Shown here: in pieces, positions 19,954 through 29,820 of the stretch
Numbering within the stretch: the stretch's first letter is position 1
Layout of the letters: each line of letters opens with the position of its first letter
IMG/VR virus record: IMGVR_UViG_3300038701_002052
Location: 1 to 64,000 of that record
From: a virus
Reading direction: 5' to 3' (one strand)
Length of the DNA stretch: 64,000 nucleotides
Made by a program: the position numbers and the translations under genes
Notes under the pieces: model-generated
The model's input: the letters and a program-made list of their open reading frames with translations, nothing else
Told to the model about the DNA's origin: nothing
Database searches by the model: none

Positions 19954-22380
19954 ATGAGGTTAGTCTACGCATGGGTGGCAGCCGCCATCCTCATCACATG
20001 CTCCTCGGCTCTCGGGCAGGGGTCGGTCTATTACGTCGACTCCAAGGTCAAGCTCAAGGAGCTGAACCCCCAGGTCGGTCGCGGGCTGTCCTTCAGCCGT
20101 CCGGTCCTGCTCTACGATCCTGCTGACATCAACTCCTACGGGTTCTACATCGCGACCAACTCCGTTGCCGGGGTTGATGACGACGCAATCATCCGGTCAG
20201 CCCACACGGACACCTACTCATGGGTCAGGATCGACACGGTCCCGCTGGCCAGTGATTCGGTTAAGGGCAAGTTCCGGCTCTTCAGCGCCCCATCGGACCC
20301 GAATGATCCGGTCGGCTATGACAAGGAGGACACCGACGCGCTCATCGACGCCCTGCCGGTCAGTCTCGACGAGCAGGCCGATGTGGACGCCAGCGCGGGT
20401 ACGACAAACCAGTTCCTGATCAAGCGAAACGTCGCCGGAGTGACTCAATACACGCCGGTCACCCCGAGGATGATCGACGCGGCTGCTCTTTACGGTGTCG
20501 ACATGACCGGGGCAACGGACTCGACGGCGCGGCTGCAACACGCGATCGACTCACACAAGACGGTGTTTCTTCCGTCCGGCACGGTCACCATCTCGAACAC
20601 CATAACCCTCTACACTGACACGAAGCTGATCGGGGCTGGTCGAGACGAGGTCACCATCACCAACTCCAACAGCTCGGTGTTTGCGTTTGTCTTGAGCACC
20701 TCGACCGACACCCCGCTTTCGGACGTTGATTCAAACTTCATTCTCGAAGGTGTGACGATCGGATCGAAGAACGGGCTGCGTATAAACACCACTTCAGATT
20801 TCGCGGCCCGGCACCCGATCAAGGGAGTGGCAATACGCCACGTCAGTTTCCTCGGCTCTTACGGATCTGGTGAAGACGCGGACTATGAAACGGACGACGT
20901 CCCGACGATCGCGGAACTTCAGGCATTCGGCACCGGGCTTCAGTTCGTGAAAGTGTTCGACGCGGACGTGAGGAATTGCCTGTTCCAAAGGCTGGGGATC
21001 GGAACCTACCTGTTCGGCTCGGACATAAACACGTTCGAAAACAACCGCTACAACGTGAACGCAAACCATGTTTACACGACGAGGGACACGTCGACTGGAA
21101 CATGGGGGTATGGTAACAAGTGGATCAATTCCGACATCCTTCAGAACAAGCGCGTTCGTGGGGTATGGATCGAGGATAACCGGCACACGCTGATTCAGGG
21201 GAACTATTTCGAAAATCATAATTATGGGTCATCCTTGTATCTGTACACGACCAATGACATCGGGACGAAGATCTTCGCCAACCGCTTCGACAACACGGGC
21301 AACGCGACGCCCGCCATAGATATCAACCCTAAACATTCCTTCCAGTATTCGGGCAACACCTGGAACGTCTCCACACCGCTCTCCACATTCCTGATCGGGT
21401 CAAACTCGTGGGCTCAGACGGCCCCCTCACAGATCATGGCATCATTCCGCGACAACGGTCCAGAGACCGGGCACCCGGTGATCAACTACCCGCAGGTGGT
21501 CACCAACCAGGTTGACCCGTATCTCTTCTCGGCGATGAACCCGCAGCAGGTCGGGGGCTCTGGCGGTGCTTCATGGCCCTGGAACGTGTCATCCGCCACG
21601 GGGCGGCACGCGATCCAGACAAGCACTGGCAACCTGATCGTTTCCTTCTACCCGCTCATCTCGGATCGCGCATTCAGGGTCGACTTCACCGCTCGCGACA
21701 TCTCTGGAGCGGCGGCTGATTACGCGGAGATCAAATACTTTGGAACCAGCACGAACACGCTATTGTCGGAAACGATCGGATTCACGGACACGAACGAGGT
21801 TCAGACAATCAGTCGATGGATCGAGCTTCCCGCATCTGAAATTGCCGATGGCCGGTTACAGATCGAGTTCCTGAATGATCGTGCCGAGCTGGAGCGCATC
21901 CGGTTGACCCCGGTCTCTGGTTCGGAGTCAGTCATTCAAGGCGCTCAGACTTTTTATCCACGAGCTGGTTCTCCGGCGATGACACTATCCGGCCGCAGCG
22001 CCGCCTACGCGTTCGACCCCACCGCATTTGAGGATGTTTCAGGGGTGCTACAAGTGCCTCGGGACTGGAAGGCGGTGAAGCTGAGGCTGCTTTATGCAAA
22101 CCCATCCACGACCGCAGCCGATATTCTGTGGGCCATCTATTGGGACGAGCGATCGGTTGCGGACGACCTGACGACATCCGGCTCTGGGTACGAGCTGCTC
22201 ACATCCGACGCGGGGACAACCGCCGACCTTTTGCGGGTGACCGCATACACGGCGATCATCGATATTGACCCATCGAAGTTGCAATTCGTCCGCATAGCAA
22301 GAGGTGGGAGTGACGCACGAGACACGCTGAACGCGTCCGATGCTGAGCTGATCGCCGTTGAAATTTTGAGATACGAATGA
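19954..22380 (+). CDS. Tailspike-like beta-helix protein with signal peptide
   Basis: 808 residues from the ATG at 19954. Residues 1-21 (MRLVYAWVAAAILITCSSAL) are a classic Sec signal peptide. Residues ~180-480 have the pectate-lyase-3/tailspike pattern (YGVDMTGATDSTARLQHAI, VFLPSGTVTI, KLIGAGRDEVTI) expected of a right-handed beta-helix. Beta-rich C-terminal domains follow. Such proteins usually bind or cut surface glycans. A signal peptide is unexpected in a tail protein assembled in the cytoplasm; it may be an exported enzyme instead. Confidence 0.75.
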   Translation: MRLVYAWVAAAILITCSSALGQGSVYYVDSKVKLKELNPQVGRGLSFSRPVLLYDPADINSYGFYIATNSVAGVDDDAIIRSAHTDTYSWVRIDTVPLASDSVKGKFRLFSAPSDPNDPVGYDKEDTDALIDALPVSLDEQADVDASAGTTNQFLIKRNVAGVTQYTPVTPRMIDAAALYGVDMTGATDSTARLQHAIDSHKTVFLPSGTVTISNTITLYTDTKLIGAGRDEVTITNSNSSVFAFVLSTSTDTPLSDVDSNFILEGVTIGSKNGLRINTTSDFAARHPIKGVAIRHVSFLGSYGSGEDADYETDDVPTIAELQAFGTGLQFVKVFDADVRNCLFQRLGIGTYLFGSDINTFENNRYNVNANHVYTTRDTSTGTWGYGNKWINSDILQNKRVRGVWIEDNRHTLIQGNYFENHNYGSSLYLYTTNDIGTKIFANRFDNTGNATPAIDINPKHSFQYSGNTWNVSTPLSTFLIGSNSWAQTAPSQIMASFRDNGPETGHPVINYPQVVTNQVDPYLFSAMNPQQVGGSGGASWPWNVSSATGRHAIQTSTGNLIVSFYPLISDRAFRVDFTARDISGAAADYAEIKYFGTSTNTLLSETIGFTDTNEVQTISRWIELPASEIADGRLQIEFLNDRAELERIRLTPVSGSESVIQGAQTFYPRAGSPAMTLSGRSAAYAFDPTAFEDVSGVLQVPRDWKAVKLRLLYANPSTTAADILWAIYWDERSVADDLTTSGSGYELLTSDAGTTADLLRVTAYTAIIDIDPSKLQFVRIARGGSDARDTLNASDAELIAVEILRYE

Positions 22381-25300
22381 GATACCTGCTTTCCATCCTT
22401 CTTTTCTGGTCAGTCTCGGCTTCGCAGGCACAGGTCGTGACCGCGATCCCGAAGGCGCTGATGCAGCTCCGAACGACGGGGACCAACGGGAACCGCGTCG
22501 AGGCCATGTGGGTGCAGCTCACGCCGCCACAGACCAACGAGGTGTTCGTCAATGTCCGCATCTCAGGAGGGGGCGCGAATGCCTTTGGAGACGGCAGTGG
22601 CGAGATCAACACCTTTCTCCGGTTCGCACCGGGTCAGGAGCGTCGGAAGCTGATCCTGCTTGAGAACGGGACGGGTGCGGAGTCGGGCAGCATCTCGGTC
22701 GCCTTGTTGGAAGGGTCGAATTACACGCTTGGGGACCGGACCACGGAGAACCCGCCGTGGGACCGCACCGGCACAGGGGACGCCATCCCGACCGTCACCG
22801 CACCGACGATCTCGCTCCTGACACCGTCGGACAGCGCGACGGCAGACACGGAATGGGCGGTTCCCTTTACATCGTCCTACACGTCGTCCGGCGAACACCG
22901 CATCGGCTCGATCGCGTATCAGGTTTTCAATGCCGGTTCAACCAAGGTCGCCGATGTCGCGGCGGACATGATCGAGAGTGGGTATGCCGCGACGGCCACC
23001 CTCGCCACCTCGGGCACCTACACGGCGAAGGCGGTGCTCTACTACACCGATGAGAACGGTGTGGACCAGACTGTAGAGTCATCAACCATCTCGATCACGG
23101 CGACGGACCCGAGTATCACCACGTCCATCACCAGCCCTGCCGATGCGGCGACTCTGACCGTTGATGTCGCGACGTCGGTGCAGGTGTCCGCGTCAGCCAG
23201 CAGTGGCGGCATCACCCAGGTGGAGTTGTTCGAGGACGGCGTCTCGGTCTTCGTGGACGGGGCCAGCCCGTTCAACATCCCATACACTCCGACATCGCTT
23301 GGCGCTCACAACCTGACCGTCACGGCAACCCGCACGTTGGGAGGGACCGCGTCGGATTCGATAGACATCGTCTGCATCCCGGCGGCGAACCAGGCACCAA
23401 CCGCGGAGCTTTCCTTCGATGCGGCATCTTCGGATGCGGAATTCCCGACGCTCGATCTCCGGTTTGACTACGTGGTGAGCGATGCCGACGGCACGGTGGA
23501 TCAGATTGAATTACGCATGGAGGGGTCGATCATTCAGACACTCTCCAGCGGACCCTATACGACCGGAACCCTGACGTTCAACGGCGTCTCCCCGGCGATG
23601 GTCACGGACCGCGGCTATGTCTTCGACATCATCGCGACCGATGACGATGCGGCCACCACCACGAGCAGCTACGCCAACGTCGTGACCACGACCGCCTCGA
23701 CGCCCGCCTACACGTTCACGGGGCCTGGCGACGGATCGGCGGAGGTCGGGCAGACGATCACGCTGACATCCAACCAGGCAAACGGCACGGCTGACTCGCT
23801 CCTCTACGAGAAGGTGTCCGGGCCGGGCACGATCACCTTCGGAACCGCGACGGCGATCTCGACCACCGCGAGCTTTGACACTGCTGGTATCTACGTCGTC
23901 CGCGTGACCAGCACGAAGGGCGCGACGAGCTACGTAAGGGAGGGGACTTACACCATCACCGCGCTTCCCTATCAGTTCACGGGACCGGCTGACCTGACAC
24001 TCGTGGTCGACGAATCCGGCACGCTCACGGCGACGGAGGCCAACGGACCGGCCGATTCCTACGCGTGGGCCAAGACTGCTGGCACAGGCACGGTGACGTT
24101 CGGGACATCGACGGCCATCTCGACGAGTGTCTCCGTCGACACGGCGGGCACGTTCACGATCACGGTGACCGCCACCAAGGACGGCACGCCCTATGTACGC
24201 ACGGTCACACTGACCATCACGGCGGCCGACACCTATCCGGAGCCCGGAGACCCGCCCACACCGGACGCGGTCAACAACATCACGCTTCCGGTCCTCGTGT
24301 TCGACCACGACGACCAGACGGACGGCATCGCATCCAAGACGGTCACCTTCAAGACCGATTCAACCTTCGCGCAGGCTTCCGGCACGGTGATGGAGCTGAA
24401 CGTTCCGAACCTCCATCACGGAAACACGCTTTCATTCAGGATCAACGGCGGGACAGAGCGGCTGATCCGCGACACCACGGCGACCGTCGACCATAACGCG
24501 CTCAACAATCACGGCACGGCGGACGGCTATCTTGGTGACTTCTCATTCAAGGTGCTGCGCGTGCCGATCACGGACGGCGTGATCGTCGCGGGATCGAACA
24601 CCATCACGTTCACCTTCCGTGCGCCGTGGTCGGCGGGATTCACATCCACCGGCATCACCTACGATCAGGGGCACTTTCAGACGGCGGGCTACCGCATCGT
24701 CTATTTCAACTTCCTGGAGACTGACGGCGACCGGCTGCTTGATTCGTCTGACTTCGTCGTCACGGATTACACCGCGTTCACCGCACCCGCAGGCGGGACG
24801 GCGGCGACCGGGCAGACGCTATGGGAGAATGACACCATCCTGACCTCGAACCCGAACAACCAGGCGGCGAAGCGCACCGCGTGTTTCGACTGCCACGGAT
24901 CGGGCGCACCTCTTCATTACTTCCATTTCGAGAACGACGTCATCATCGCCCGCTCGCGATTTCATGGCCTGACCACGCAGCAGGGCACCGACATCGCGGC
25001 CTACATCCGCAGCCTGACACCGGCCCAGACGTCGACGAATGCCCGTCCTTGGTCGCTCCCCTACCAGCCAGGCCCGAACCTCGCGAACCTCACGACGCAT
25101 GAATGGGCGGCGGGCGAGATGAAGGCGCATGCGATCGTTCCGGACCTGAAGATCCCGGACGTGCTCGCCAACTCCGACGCACACCGGACGGAGATCTACG
25201 GCGCGACGATCGAGAACTCGGACCTCACGTTCTCAAACTCGACCGACAGCGAATGGCAGACCCGCATACACTTCCAGCTTCCTTCCTACCAGCAGTGGGT

Positions 25301-26330
25301 GGCGGACTTCCACCCGAAGGAGTTCATGGGTTCGCGCACCTCATGGAACGCGTCGAACCTGAAGCGCGAGCATGACCAGTTCCGGGCCAAGTTCACCAGC
25401 GCCGCGAGCAACTCTTCCGCGATCTACGACTGGCGGGAGCTTGACCTTTACAGCTACCGATTCATTGAGAACGAGATGCGGACCTACTTCTCGACGATGT
25501 ATTTCCAGGCCGACGAATTCGCCTACCCCTACAGCGTCAAGAAGCTGGCTTCAGTGCTCGCGCTGGACATGGAGATGACGTGGAACCTGTCGAGCGTGGA
25601 TCTGTATTCATCCGTCGCGTGGGACCATTCCCGCGAGTATCCGAGAGCCGCCACGTTCTTCAATACTTCGCCGCTTCAAAGCCACGTCGCCACCGGCTAC
25701 ACAGGGCACGCGGTCGGCAACCGCACCGACGCCAGCAAGCGTTTCCTGGACGTCGGCTGGTATGCCGTCCAGATGTATGTCAACCCCTGGATGGGAGGGG
25801 ACAACCGATTCCTCGACAGCGGGCGCGGCTACTTCTACGGCGCGTCATCAGATTGGTTGAGCAAGATCCCCGGAGGTGGCGAGCCTGAGAGCCTGTTCGC
25901 GCTGATGCACCAATTGAATGTCTGCATGATGCGAATGAGTCAGCAGGACCAGAACGTGAACAACAGGAGCGGCGGGGCCTACCTCCCCCACTTCAACCCG
26001 CAGGTCTTGAGCGACAACCAATGGCTGGCGAATGCCGACAAGGGCGACGCGACCGACAAGCTCGCGATCATGCTCGCCGCCGTGGAAAACTTCATCGACT
26101 TCCTCGACACCATACCCGTCGCCACATGGCAGACCGCCAGCGTCGTCAGCAGCATGACCAGCGGTGCCTCCTCGACCGGGTTCCGCGACGATTCCAAACA
26201 GCTCTCGATCTGCTACATGCTCCTCCACAACCTCAAAAACAACTGGGGCGTCTCGACCAGCCACGCGACCTACGTCCGCGCACGCGACAAGTTCGCCCTG
26301 ATCTGGCCTTCACAAGCAACATGGCCATGA
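22377..26330 (+). CDS. Exported multidomain protein with cytochrome c motif
   Basis: 1,317 residues overlapping the tailspike stop by 4 bases. Residues 1-18 are a signal peptide ending ASQA. There follow at least two Ig-like domains (~240-440), two similar PKD-like repeats (~440-620: YTFTGPGDGS and YQFTGPADLT), a beta-sandwich, and a cytochrome-c-like segment with CFDCHG (residues 836-841) followed by RFHGLTTQQGTDIAAYIRSL, typical of bacterial class I haem domains. The last ~430 residues are unrecognised. The CXXCH motif and signal peptide are mutually consistent, since haem is attached outside the cytoplasm. No clear distal methionine is seen. Function is unknown. Confidence 0.75.
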   Translation: MRYLLSILLFWSVSASQAQVVTAIPKALMQLRTTGTNGNRVEAMWVQLTPPQTNEVFVNVRISGGGANAFGDGSGEINTFLRFAPGQERRKLILLENGTGAESGSISVALLEGSNYTLGDRTTENPPWDRTGTGDAIPTVTAPTISLLTPSDSATADTEWAVPFTSSYTSSGEHRIGSIAYQVFNAGSTKVADVAADMIESGYAATATLATSGTYTAKAVLYYTDENGVDQTVESSTISITATDPSITTSITSPADAATLTVDVATSVQVSASASSGGITQVELFEDGVSVFVDGASPFNIPYTPTSLGAHNLTVTATRTLGGTASDSIDIVCIPAANQAPTAELSFDAASSDAEFPTLDLRFDYVVSDADGTVDQIELRMEGSIIQTLSSGPYTTGTLTFNGVSPAMVTDRGYVFDIIATDDDAATTTSSYANVVTTTASTPAYTFTGPGDGSAEVGQTITLTSNQANGTADSLLYEKVSGPGTITFGTATAISTTASFDTAGIYVVRVTSTKGATSYVREGTYTITALPYQFTGPADLTLVVDESGTLTATEANGPADSYAWAKTAGTGTVTFGTSTAISTSVSVDTAGTFTITVTATKDGTPYVRTVTLTITAADTYPEPGDPPTPDAVNNITLPVLVFDHDDQTDGIASKTVTFKTDSTFAQASGTVMELNVPNLHHGNTLSFRINGGTERLIRDTTATVDHNALNNHGTADGYLGDFSFKVLRVPITDGVIVAGSNTITFTFRAPWSAGFTSTGITYDQGHFQTAGYRIVYFNFLETDGDRLLDSSDFVVTDYTAFTAPAGGTAATGQTLWENDTILTSNPNNQAAKRTACFDCHGSGAPLHYFHFENDVIIARSRFHGLTTQQGTDIAAYIRSLTPAQTSTNARPWSLPYQPGPNLANLTTHEWAAGEMKAHAIVPDLKIPDVLANSDAHRTEIYGATIENSDLTFSNSTDSEWQTRIHFQLPSYQQWVADFHPKEFMGSRTSWNASNLKREHDQFRAKFTSAASNSSAIYDWRELDLYSYRFIENEMRTYFSTMYFQADEFAYPYSVKKLASVLALDMEMTWNLSSVDLYSSVAWDHSREYPRAATFFNTSPLQSHVATGYTGHAVGNRTDASKRFLDVGWYAVQMYVNPWMGGDNRFLDSGRGYFYGASSDWLSKIPGGGEPESLFALMHQLNVCMMRMSQQDQNVNNRSGGAYLPHFNPQVLSDNQWLANADKGDATDKLAIMLAAVENFIDFLDTIPVATWQTASVVSSMTSGASSTGFRDDSKQLSICYMLLHNLKNNWGVSTSHATYVRARDKFALIWPSQATWP

Positions 26331-26971
26331 CGGATTACATCACGGAAATCGCCACGTCTCTCATCGGCCTCGCCGGCGTGACCGTGACGGCGTGGTTTGG
26401 ATACAAGAAGGTCAGGACCGCCAACATTGAGACCTCCCAGGCAAAGAGCGAGCTGCAGTTCCAGTCCCACGCATTGTCACTCACGGACTTTCTGGGGGAG
26501 TGGGGGGAGATCCACCACGAACTGGAAGACCTGATGAAGAACTCAGAGGTGGACAGGTTCCTGATATTGAGGGCGTGGAACGGACTGGCTTCACCAAGGT
26601 GGACGACCGCCGTGTTCCAATACCGCATAGGCAGCCACAAGCCGGAATCCTACATCCACTTCGAACTGGATGCGGACTACGTCGAGCGTCTCAAGCAGGT
26701 TGTTCATTCGGGGTCCATATCGTTCACCACCTCTGAGATAAGCGACAGCGCCATCAAGGACGTCTATGCGATGGAGGGGGTCAAAAGCTCCGCGTGGTTC
26801 CTCATCGACAAGTCAGCCGGACCTGTGGCTGGATCCGCCGCGATATCCTACTGCTCGTTCGCCTCTCATTCCGAAGACAGGATCAAACCCGAGACGATGA
26901 CGAGGTGCCGCATGGTCGTGGGTCGCCTCAAGGGTGCTGCGATGCGAATGATGGAAAGTAGATCAAGCTGA
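26327..26971 (+). CDS. Membrane-anchored protein, possibly GAF-like
   Basis: 214 residues (an in-frame ATG lies 6 bases earlier). One N-terminal membrane helix (SLIGLAGVTVTAWFGYKK) is followed by ~180 soluble residues whose alternating strand/helix order suggests a GAF-like sensor fold; this is a weak inference. It overlaps the lipoprotein gene by one base and lies in the lysis region. Confidence 0.6.
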   Translation: MTDYITEIATSLIGLAGVTVTAWFGYKKVRTANIETSQAKSELQFQSHALSLTDFLGEWGEIHHELEDLMKNSEVDRFLILRAWNGLASPRWTTAVFQYRIGSHKPESYIHFELDADYVERLKQVVHSGSISFTTSEISDSAIKDVYAMEGVKSSAWFLIDKSAGPVAGSAAISYCSFASHSEDRIKPETMTRCRMVVGRLKGAAMRMMESRSS

Positions 26972-27153
26972 TGAAGACCTTCCCACTGCTCATGTTGATC
27001 GCGCTGGCTGTCTCCGGATGTGCCACGAACACGCGCACGGTCAACGCAATCACCCCCGGCTCCGAGATGCGCGACACCGTCGTGATCAGGAAGCAGGGCA
27101 ACACCACGTTCATCTACAAGGACAAGACTTATGGGAATACCCGCAATCGCTGA
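26971..27153 (+). CDS. Small lipoprotein, possible outer-membrane spanin
   Basis: 60 residues. MKTFPLLMLIALAVSGCA is a lipoprotein signal with lipobox VSGC, leaving a ~43-residue mature chain. It overlaps the holin-like gene by 23 bases, an arrangement recalling Rz/Rz1. A spanin role is inferred from size and place. Confidence 0.6.
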   Translation: MKTFPLLMLIALAVSGCATNTRTVNAITPGSEMRDTVVIRKQGNTTFIYKDKTYGNTRNR

Positions 27154-27589
27154 GCTGGTCAGCATGTTCGGTGGCGCGATCGTCACCGGTGCCATGACAT
27201 TCTGGGCCAGGAAACAGGAGTCCGACCGTCAGGACATCATGCAGAAGCACGAGCTGGAGATGGCCAGGCTCGACAAGCAGGCCGTCATGGTCAAGGAGGC
27301 GCGTGAGAGCGCGACCATGGGTAAGAGCTGGGTCCGCCGGGCCATCGCGCTCATGATCGTCACGGGCTACATCTTCGGGACCAAGGTCGTGCCGGTCTTC
27401 TGGCCGGACGTGCCGGTCGCGGTGAGCTATTCCGTGATCGACCCCAAGACCTTCTTCGGGCCGGAACGCGAGCTGGTGGAATGGGTCGTGGTCAACGGCA
27501 TCGCCATCACCCCGCTCGATTCCTCCATGCTATTCGCCATCATCGGCATGTTCTTCGGCTACGAGGTTGTCAGAAAGGCCCACCGATGA
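27131..27589 (+). CDS. Holin-like protein, 3TM type
   Basis: 152 residues with an N-terminal hydrophobic segment (~5-25), a charged helix (KQESDRQDIMQKHELEMARL) and two C-terminal membrane helices (~72-92 and ~125-145). This layout matches the three-TM holin family described for gene transfer agents. The stop overlaps the next start. Confidence 0.6.
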   Translation: MGIPAIAELVSMFGGAIVTGAMTFWARKQESDRQDIMQKHELEMARLDKQAVMVKEARESATMGKSWVRRAIALMIVTGYIFGTKVVPVFWPDVPVAVSYSVIDPKTFFGPERELVEWVVVNGIAITPLDSSMLFAIIGMFFGYEVVRKAHR

Positions 27590-27807
27590 GTTCACTCAAT
27601 GATGAGAATGGAAAGCCGTCCTCGATGCGCCTCATGGCGGTCACGGCACTCTGGATGAGCTTCGCGCTCGCCATCATCGCCTCGCTCAAGCCCGACCCCT
27701 CGGGCAACGGCTTCTGGCTGTCCCTGTCCTTCGTCGGGTTCGCCTTCACCGGCAAGTCCGCCCAGAAGTTCCTGGAGATGATGCCGGGACGGAATGATCC
27801 GAAATAG
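27586..27807 (+). CDS. Small two-TM membrane protein
   Basis: 73 residues with two predicted membrane helices (MAVTALWMSFALAIIASL and the segment following SGNGFW). The ATGA overlap couples it to the holin-like gene, so it may be a second holin or antiholin. A terminator follows 75 bases later. Confidence 0.6.
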   Translation: MSSLNDENGKPSSMRLMAVTALWMSFALAIIASLKPDPSGNGFWLSLSFVGFAFTGKSAQKFLEMMPGRNDPK

Positions 27808-27818
27808 AGACTTGTCAC

Positions 27819-27840
27819 GCCGTAGTTACGTGTTACATTG
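27819..27840 (+). promoter_or_regulatory. CCGTARYT motif, copy 4
   Basis: GCCGTAGTTACGTGTTAC combines the core CCGTAGTTAC with a second GTTAC half. It lies between the lysis genes and the terminator at 27880, so if a promoter it would need read-through or would make a short RNA of ~60 nt. Confidence 0.4.
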
Positions 27841-27879
27841 CACCTGCTAGGACGGTGATGGTTCATGATGTGTGTTCAT

Positions 27880-27922
27880 GACCGGCCCGCGGATTCAACC
27901 CCGACGGGCCGGTCTTCTTTTT
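27880..27922 (+). terminator. Strong Rho-independent terminator
   Basis: GACCGGCCCG (27880-27889) pairs perfectly with CGGGCCGGTC (27905-27914) around a 15-base loop, followed by TTCTTTTT. It ends the late virion/lysis operon. Confidence 0.9.
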
Positions 27923-27963
27923 ATCCCCTCTTTACGTTTGCGCCCGCACCTGATCGGTGGTAG

Positions 27964-28482
27964 ATGTTAGCCAAACTTATGGGTAACACTCCAGCCGTCG
28001 CGATCATCGGACCAGGGCACTGTGGCAAGGACACCGCCGCGGACATCATCAGCAGGCTCACCGGATTCCGGTTCCTGGGGTCCACCTCATGGCATGTGAA
28101 GGAGTTTGTCGCCCACCGCATGGGGATCAATGCCATGACCGCATGGGAGACCCGCAGGACACGGCGCAAGGACTGGCGCAGACATGTGGATTCCTACCGG
28201 GAGGGCGATCCTGCCCGCATCGTCCGCGAGATGGTGTCGGACGGGGCGGCGATCATCACCGGCATCCGCACCCACCCGGAGCTGTCGGAATCCCTCGATG
28301 ACGGGCTCATAGGCCCTGTCATCTGGATCAGCCGGGACAACTCCCCTGATCCCACCAACGAACTTACCACCCGCGACGCAGACCACACGGTGTTCAACAC
28401 CGGCACGATCGAGGACCTCAAGGACAAGCTGAGGGTGCTGCTCGCGGACATTGGTCTTTATGGGAAAAAAGCGAACCGATGA
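27964..28482 (+). CDS. P-loop nucleotide kinase-like protein
   Basis: 172 residues from the first ATG; an in-frame ATG at 27979 is also possible. AIIGPGHCGKDTAADII is a Walker A loop of the form found in phage dNMP kinases. DHTVFNTGTIEDLKDKL near the end is typical of that family. It would supply nucleotide precursors. It overlaps the next gene by 23 bases. Confidence 0.65.
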   Translation: MLAKLMGNTPAVAIIGPGHCGKDTAADIISRLTGFRFLGSTSWHVKEFVAHRMGINAMTAWETRRTRRKDWRRHVDSYREGDPARIVREMVSDGAAIITGIRTHPELSESLDDGLIGPVIWISRDNSPDPTNELTTRDADHTVFNTGTIEDLKDKLRVLLADIGLYGKKANR

Positions 28483-29584
28483 GGAGATCATCGCAGCCCT
28501 TCAGAACGCGAAGGGCAACCGCACGAAGGCCGCGCAGTCGCTCGGCATAGGGCGCTCCACCTTCGTTGAACGGCTTGGCCGCGTCGATCCGGACATCTGG
28601 AAGGCGGCGGCACCGATACCACCGACCCACCACTCCCCGCGCACCACGGTGCTCTATGACGGCGATGGGAACGTGCTGCTCGAGTGGCGGAAGCTGGAGG
28701 AGACCGCGAAGGTCATGGACGGGTTCGTCAACAGCCTCTGTGAGCGCGTGAAGGGAAAGGGGCGTGCCCCTGTCAGGAAACCGCGCAAGACCGACTCCGA
28801 GGACATTCTCTTCGAGATCGACGTGGCAGACCCGCATATCGGCATGTATGCCTGTGCCGAGGAGACACGCGACCGTGACTACAACTGCGAGATCGCCACC
28901 CGGCAGGTCATCGACGGCGTGGACGCGCTGCTCATGCGGCACAACCGTCCCGACGAGATCGTGCTCACCTTCCTGGGTGACACCGCCCACTCCGACTCCC
29001 GCAACAACCAGACCGAGAAGTCGAAGAACATCCTCGACGTCGACACCCGCTACCATCGCGTCGCGGACCACCTGACCAAGGTTGCCACTGATGCGGTGGA
29101 CATGTGCGCCAGAGCCGCCTCCAGGGTCCGTGTCGTGGTCGTGGAGGGCAATCACGACTGGCACAGCTCCGTGTGGCTTGCACGCGTCCTGTCCGCCTTC
29201 TACAGGGCCTGTCCGAACGTGGTGGTCGAACTGTCCCACTCACCCCGCAAACACCTCGTATGGGGCGATACGCTGCTTGTATGGGCACACGGGGACCAGG
29301 TCCGCATGAACCGGTGGAACGGCGTCATCACCACGGAATTCCGGAAGGAATGGGGGAGCACGCGGTTCCACCACCTCAAGCTCGGCCACGTCCACCACCA
29401 GAAGAAGATCCCACCCATGGTCATCAACGAGGACACCGGCCTCCTGATCGAATACCTCTCACCTTCCTGCCCCTCCGATGCCTGGCATGCCGGGGCGGGA
29501 TACATCGGATCACAACGCGGACTCACCGCGTTCGAATACCACAAGAAAGCGGGGCTCCTCGCCAGATACAACCACTGGACATGA
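28460..29584 (+). CDS. Helix-turn-helix metallophosphoesterase
   Basis: 374 residues. Residues ~5-35 (DEEIIAALQNAKGNRTKAAQ) are a Fis-type helix-turn-helix. Residues ~115-340 hold calcineurin-like metal motifs: DVADPHIG, FLGDTAHSD, EGNHDWHSS, WAHGDQ and GHVHHQ. This HTH-phosphoesterase architecture is frequent in tailed phages, with nuclease or DNA-processing roles proposed. It is unrelated in detail to the tail-fused phosphoesterase at 129. Confidence 0.8.
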   Translation: MGKKRTDEEIIAALQNAKGNRTKAAQSLGIGRSTFVERLGRVDPDIWKAAAPIPPTHHSPRTTVLYDGDGNVLLEWRKLEETAKVMDGFVNSLCERVKGKGRAPVRKPRKTDSEDILFEIDVADPHIGMYACAEETRDRDYNCEIATRQVIDGVDALLMRHNRPDEIVLTFLGDTAHSDSRNNQTEKSKNILDVDTRYHRVADHLTKVATDAVDMCARAASRVRVVVVEGNHDWHSSVWLARVLSAFYRACPNVVVELSHSPRKHLVWGDTLLVWAHGDQVRMNRWNGVITTEFRKEWGSTRFHHLKLGHVHHQKKIPPMVINEDTGLLIEYLSPSCPSDAWHAGAGYIGSQRGLTAFEYHKKAGLLARYNHWT

Positions 29585-29820
29585 ACAACTGCAGCAACTG
29601 CGTCCATTCCTTCTCATACGGCCACCCACTTGTCATCCAATGCTCCAGTCTCGCCGTGGCAAGAGACAGCGGGCTGGAGCTGCCCGAGGCGTGCAAGGCT
29701 GTCTACACGAAGGACTTTTCGTGCATACATCACGAACTGAAACAACCACCGCCCTACTTCGTTGGCACCGACCCACACAGTGATGACGCTTTCCACTACT
29801 CCATGTGTTACCCATCATGA
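29581..29820 (+). CDS. Cysteine-rich small protein
   Basis: 79 residues starting with NNCSNCVHSF; six Cys and several His could bind metal. No family recognised. ATGA overlaps on both sides show translational coupling. Confidence 0.55.
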   Translation: MNNCSNCVHSFSYGHPLVIQCSSLAVARDSGLELPEACKAVYTKDFSCIHHELKQPPPYFVGTDPHSDDAFHYSMCYPS

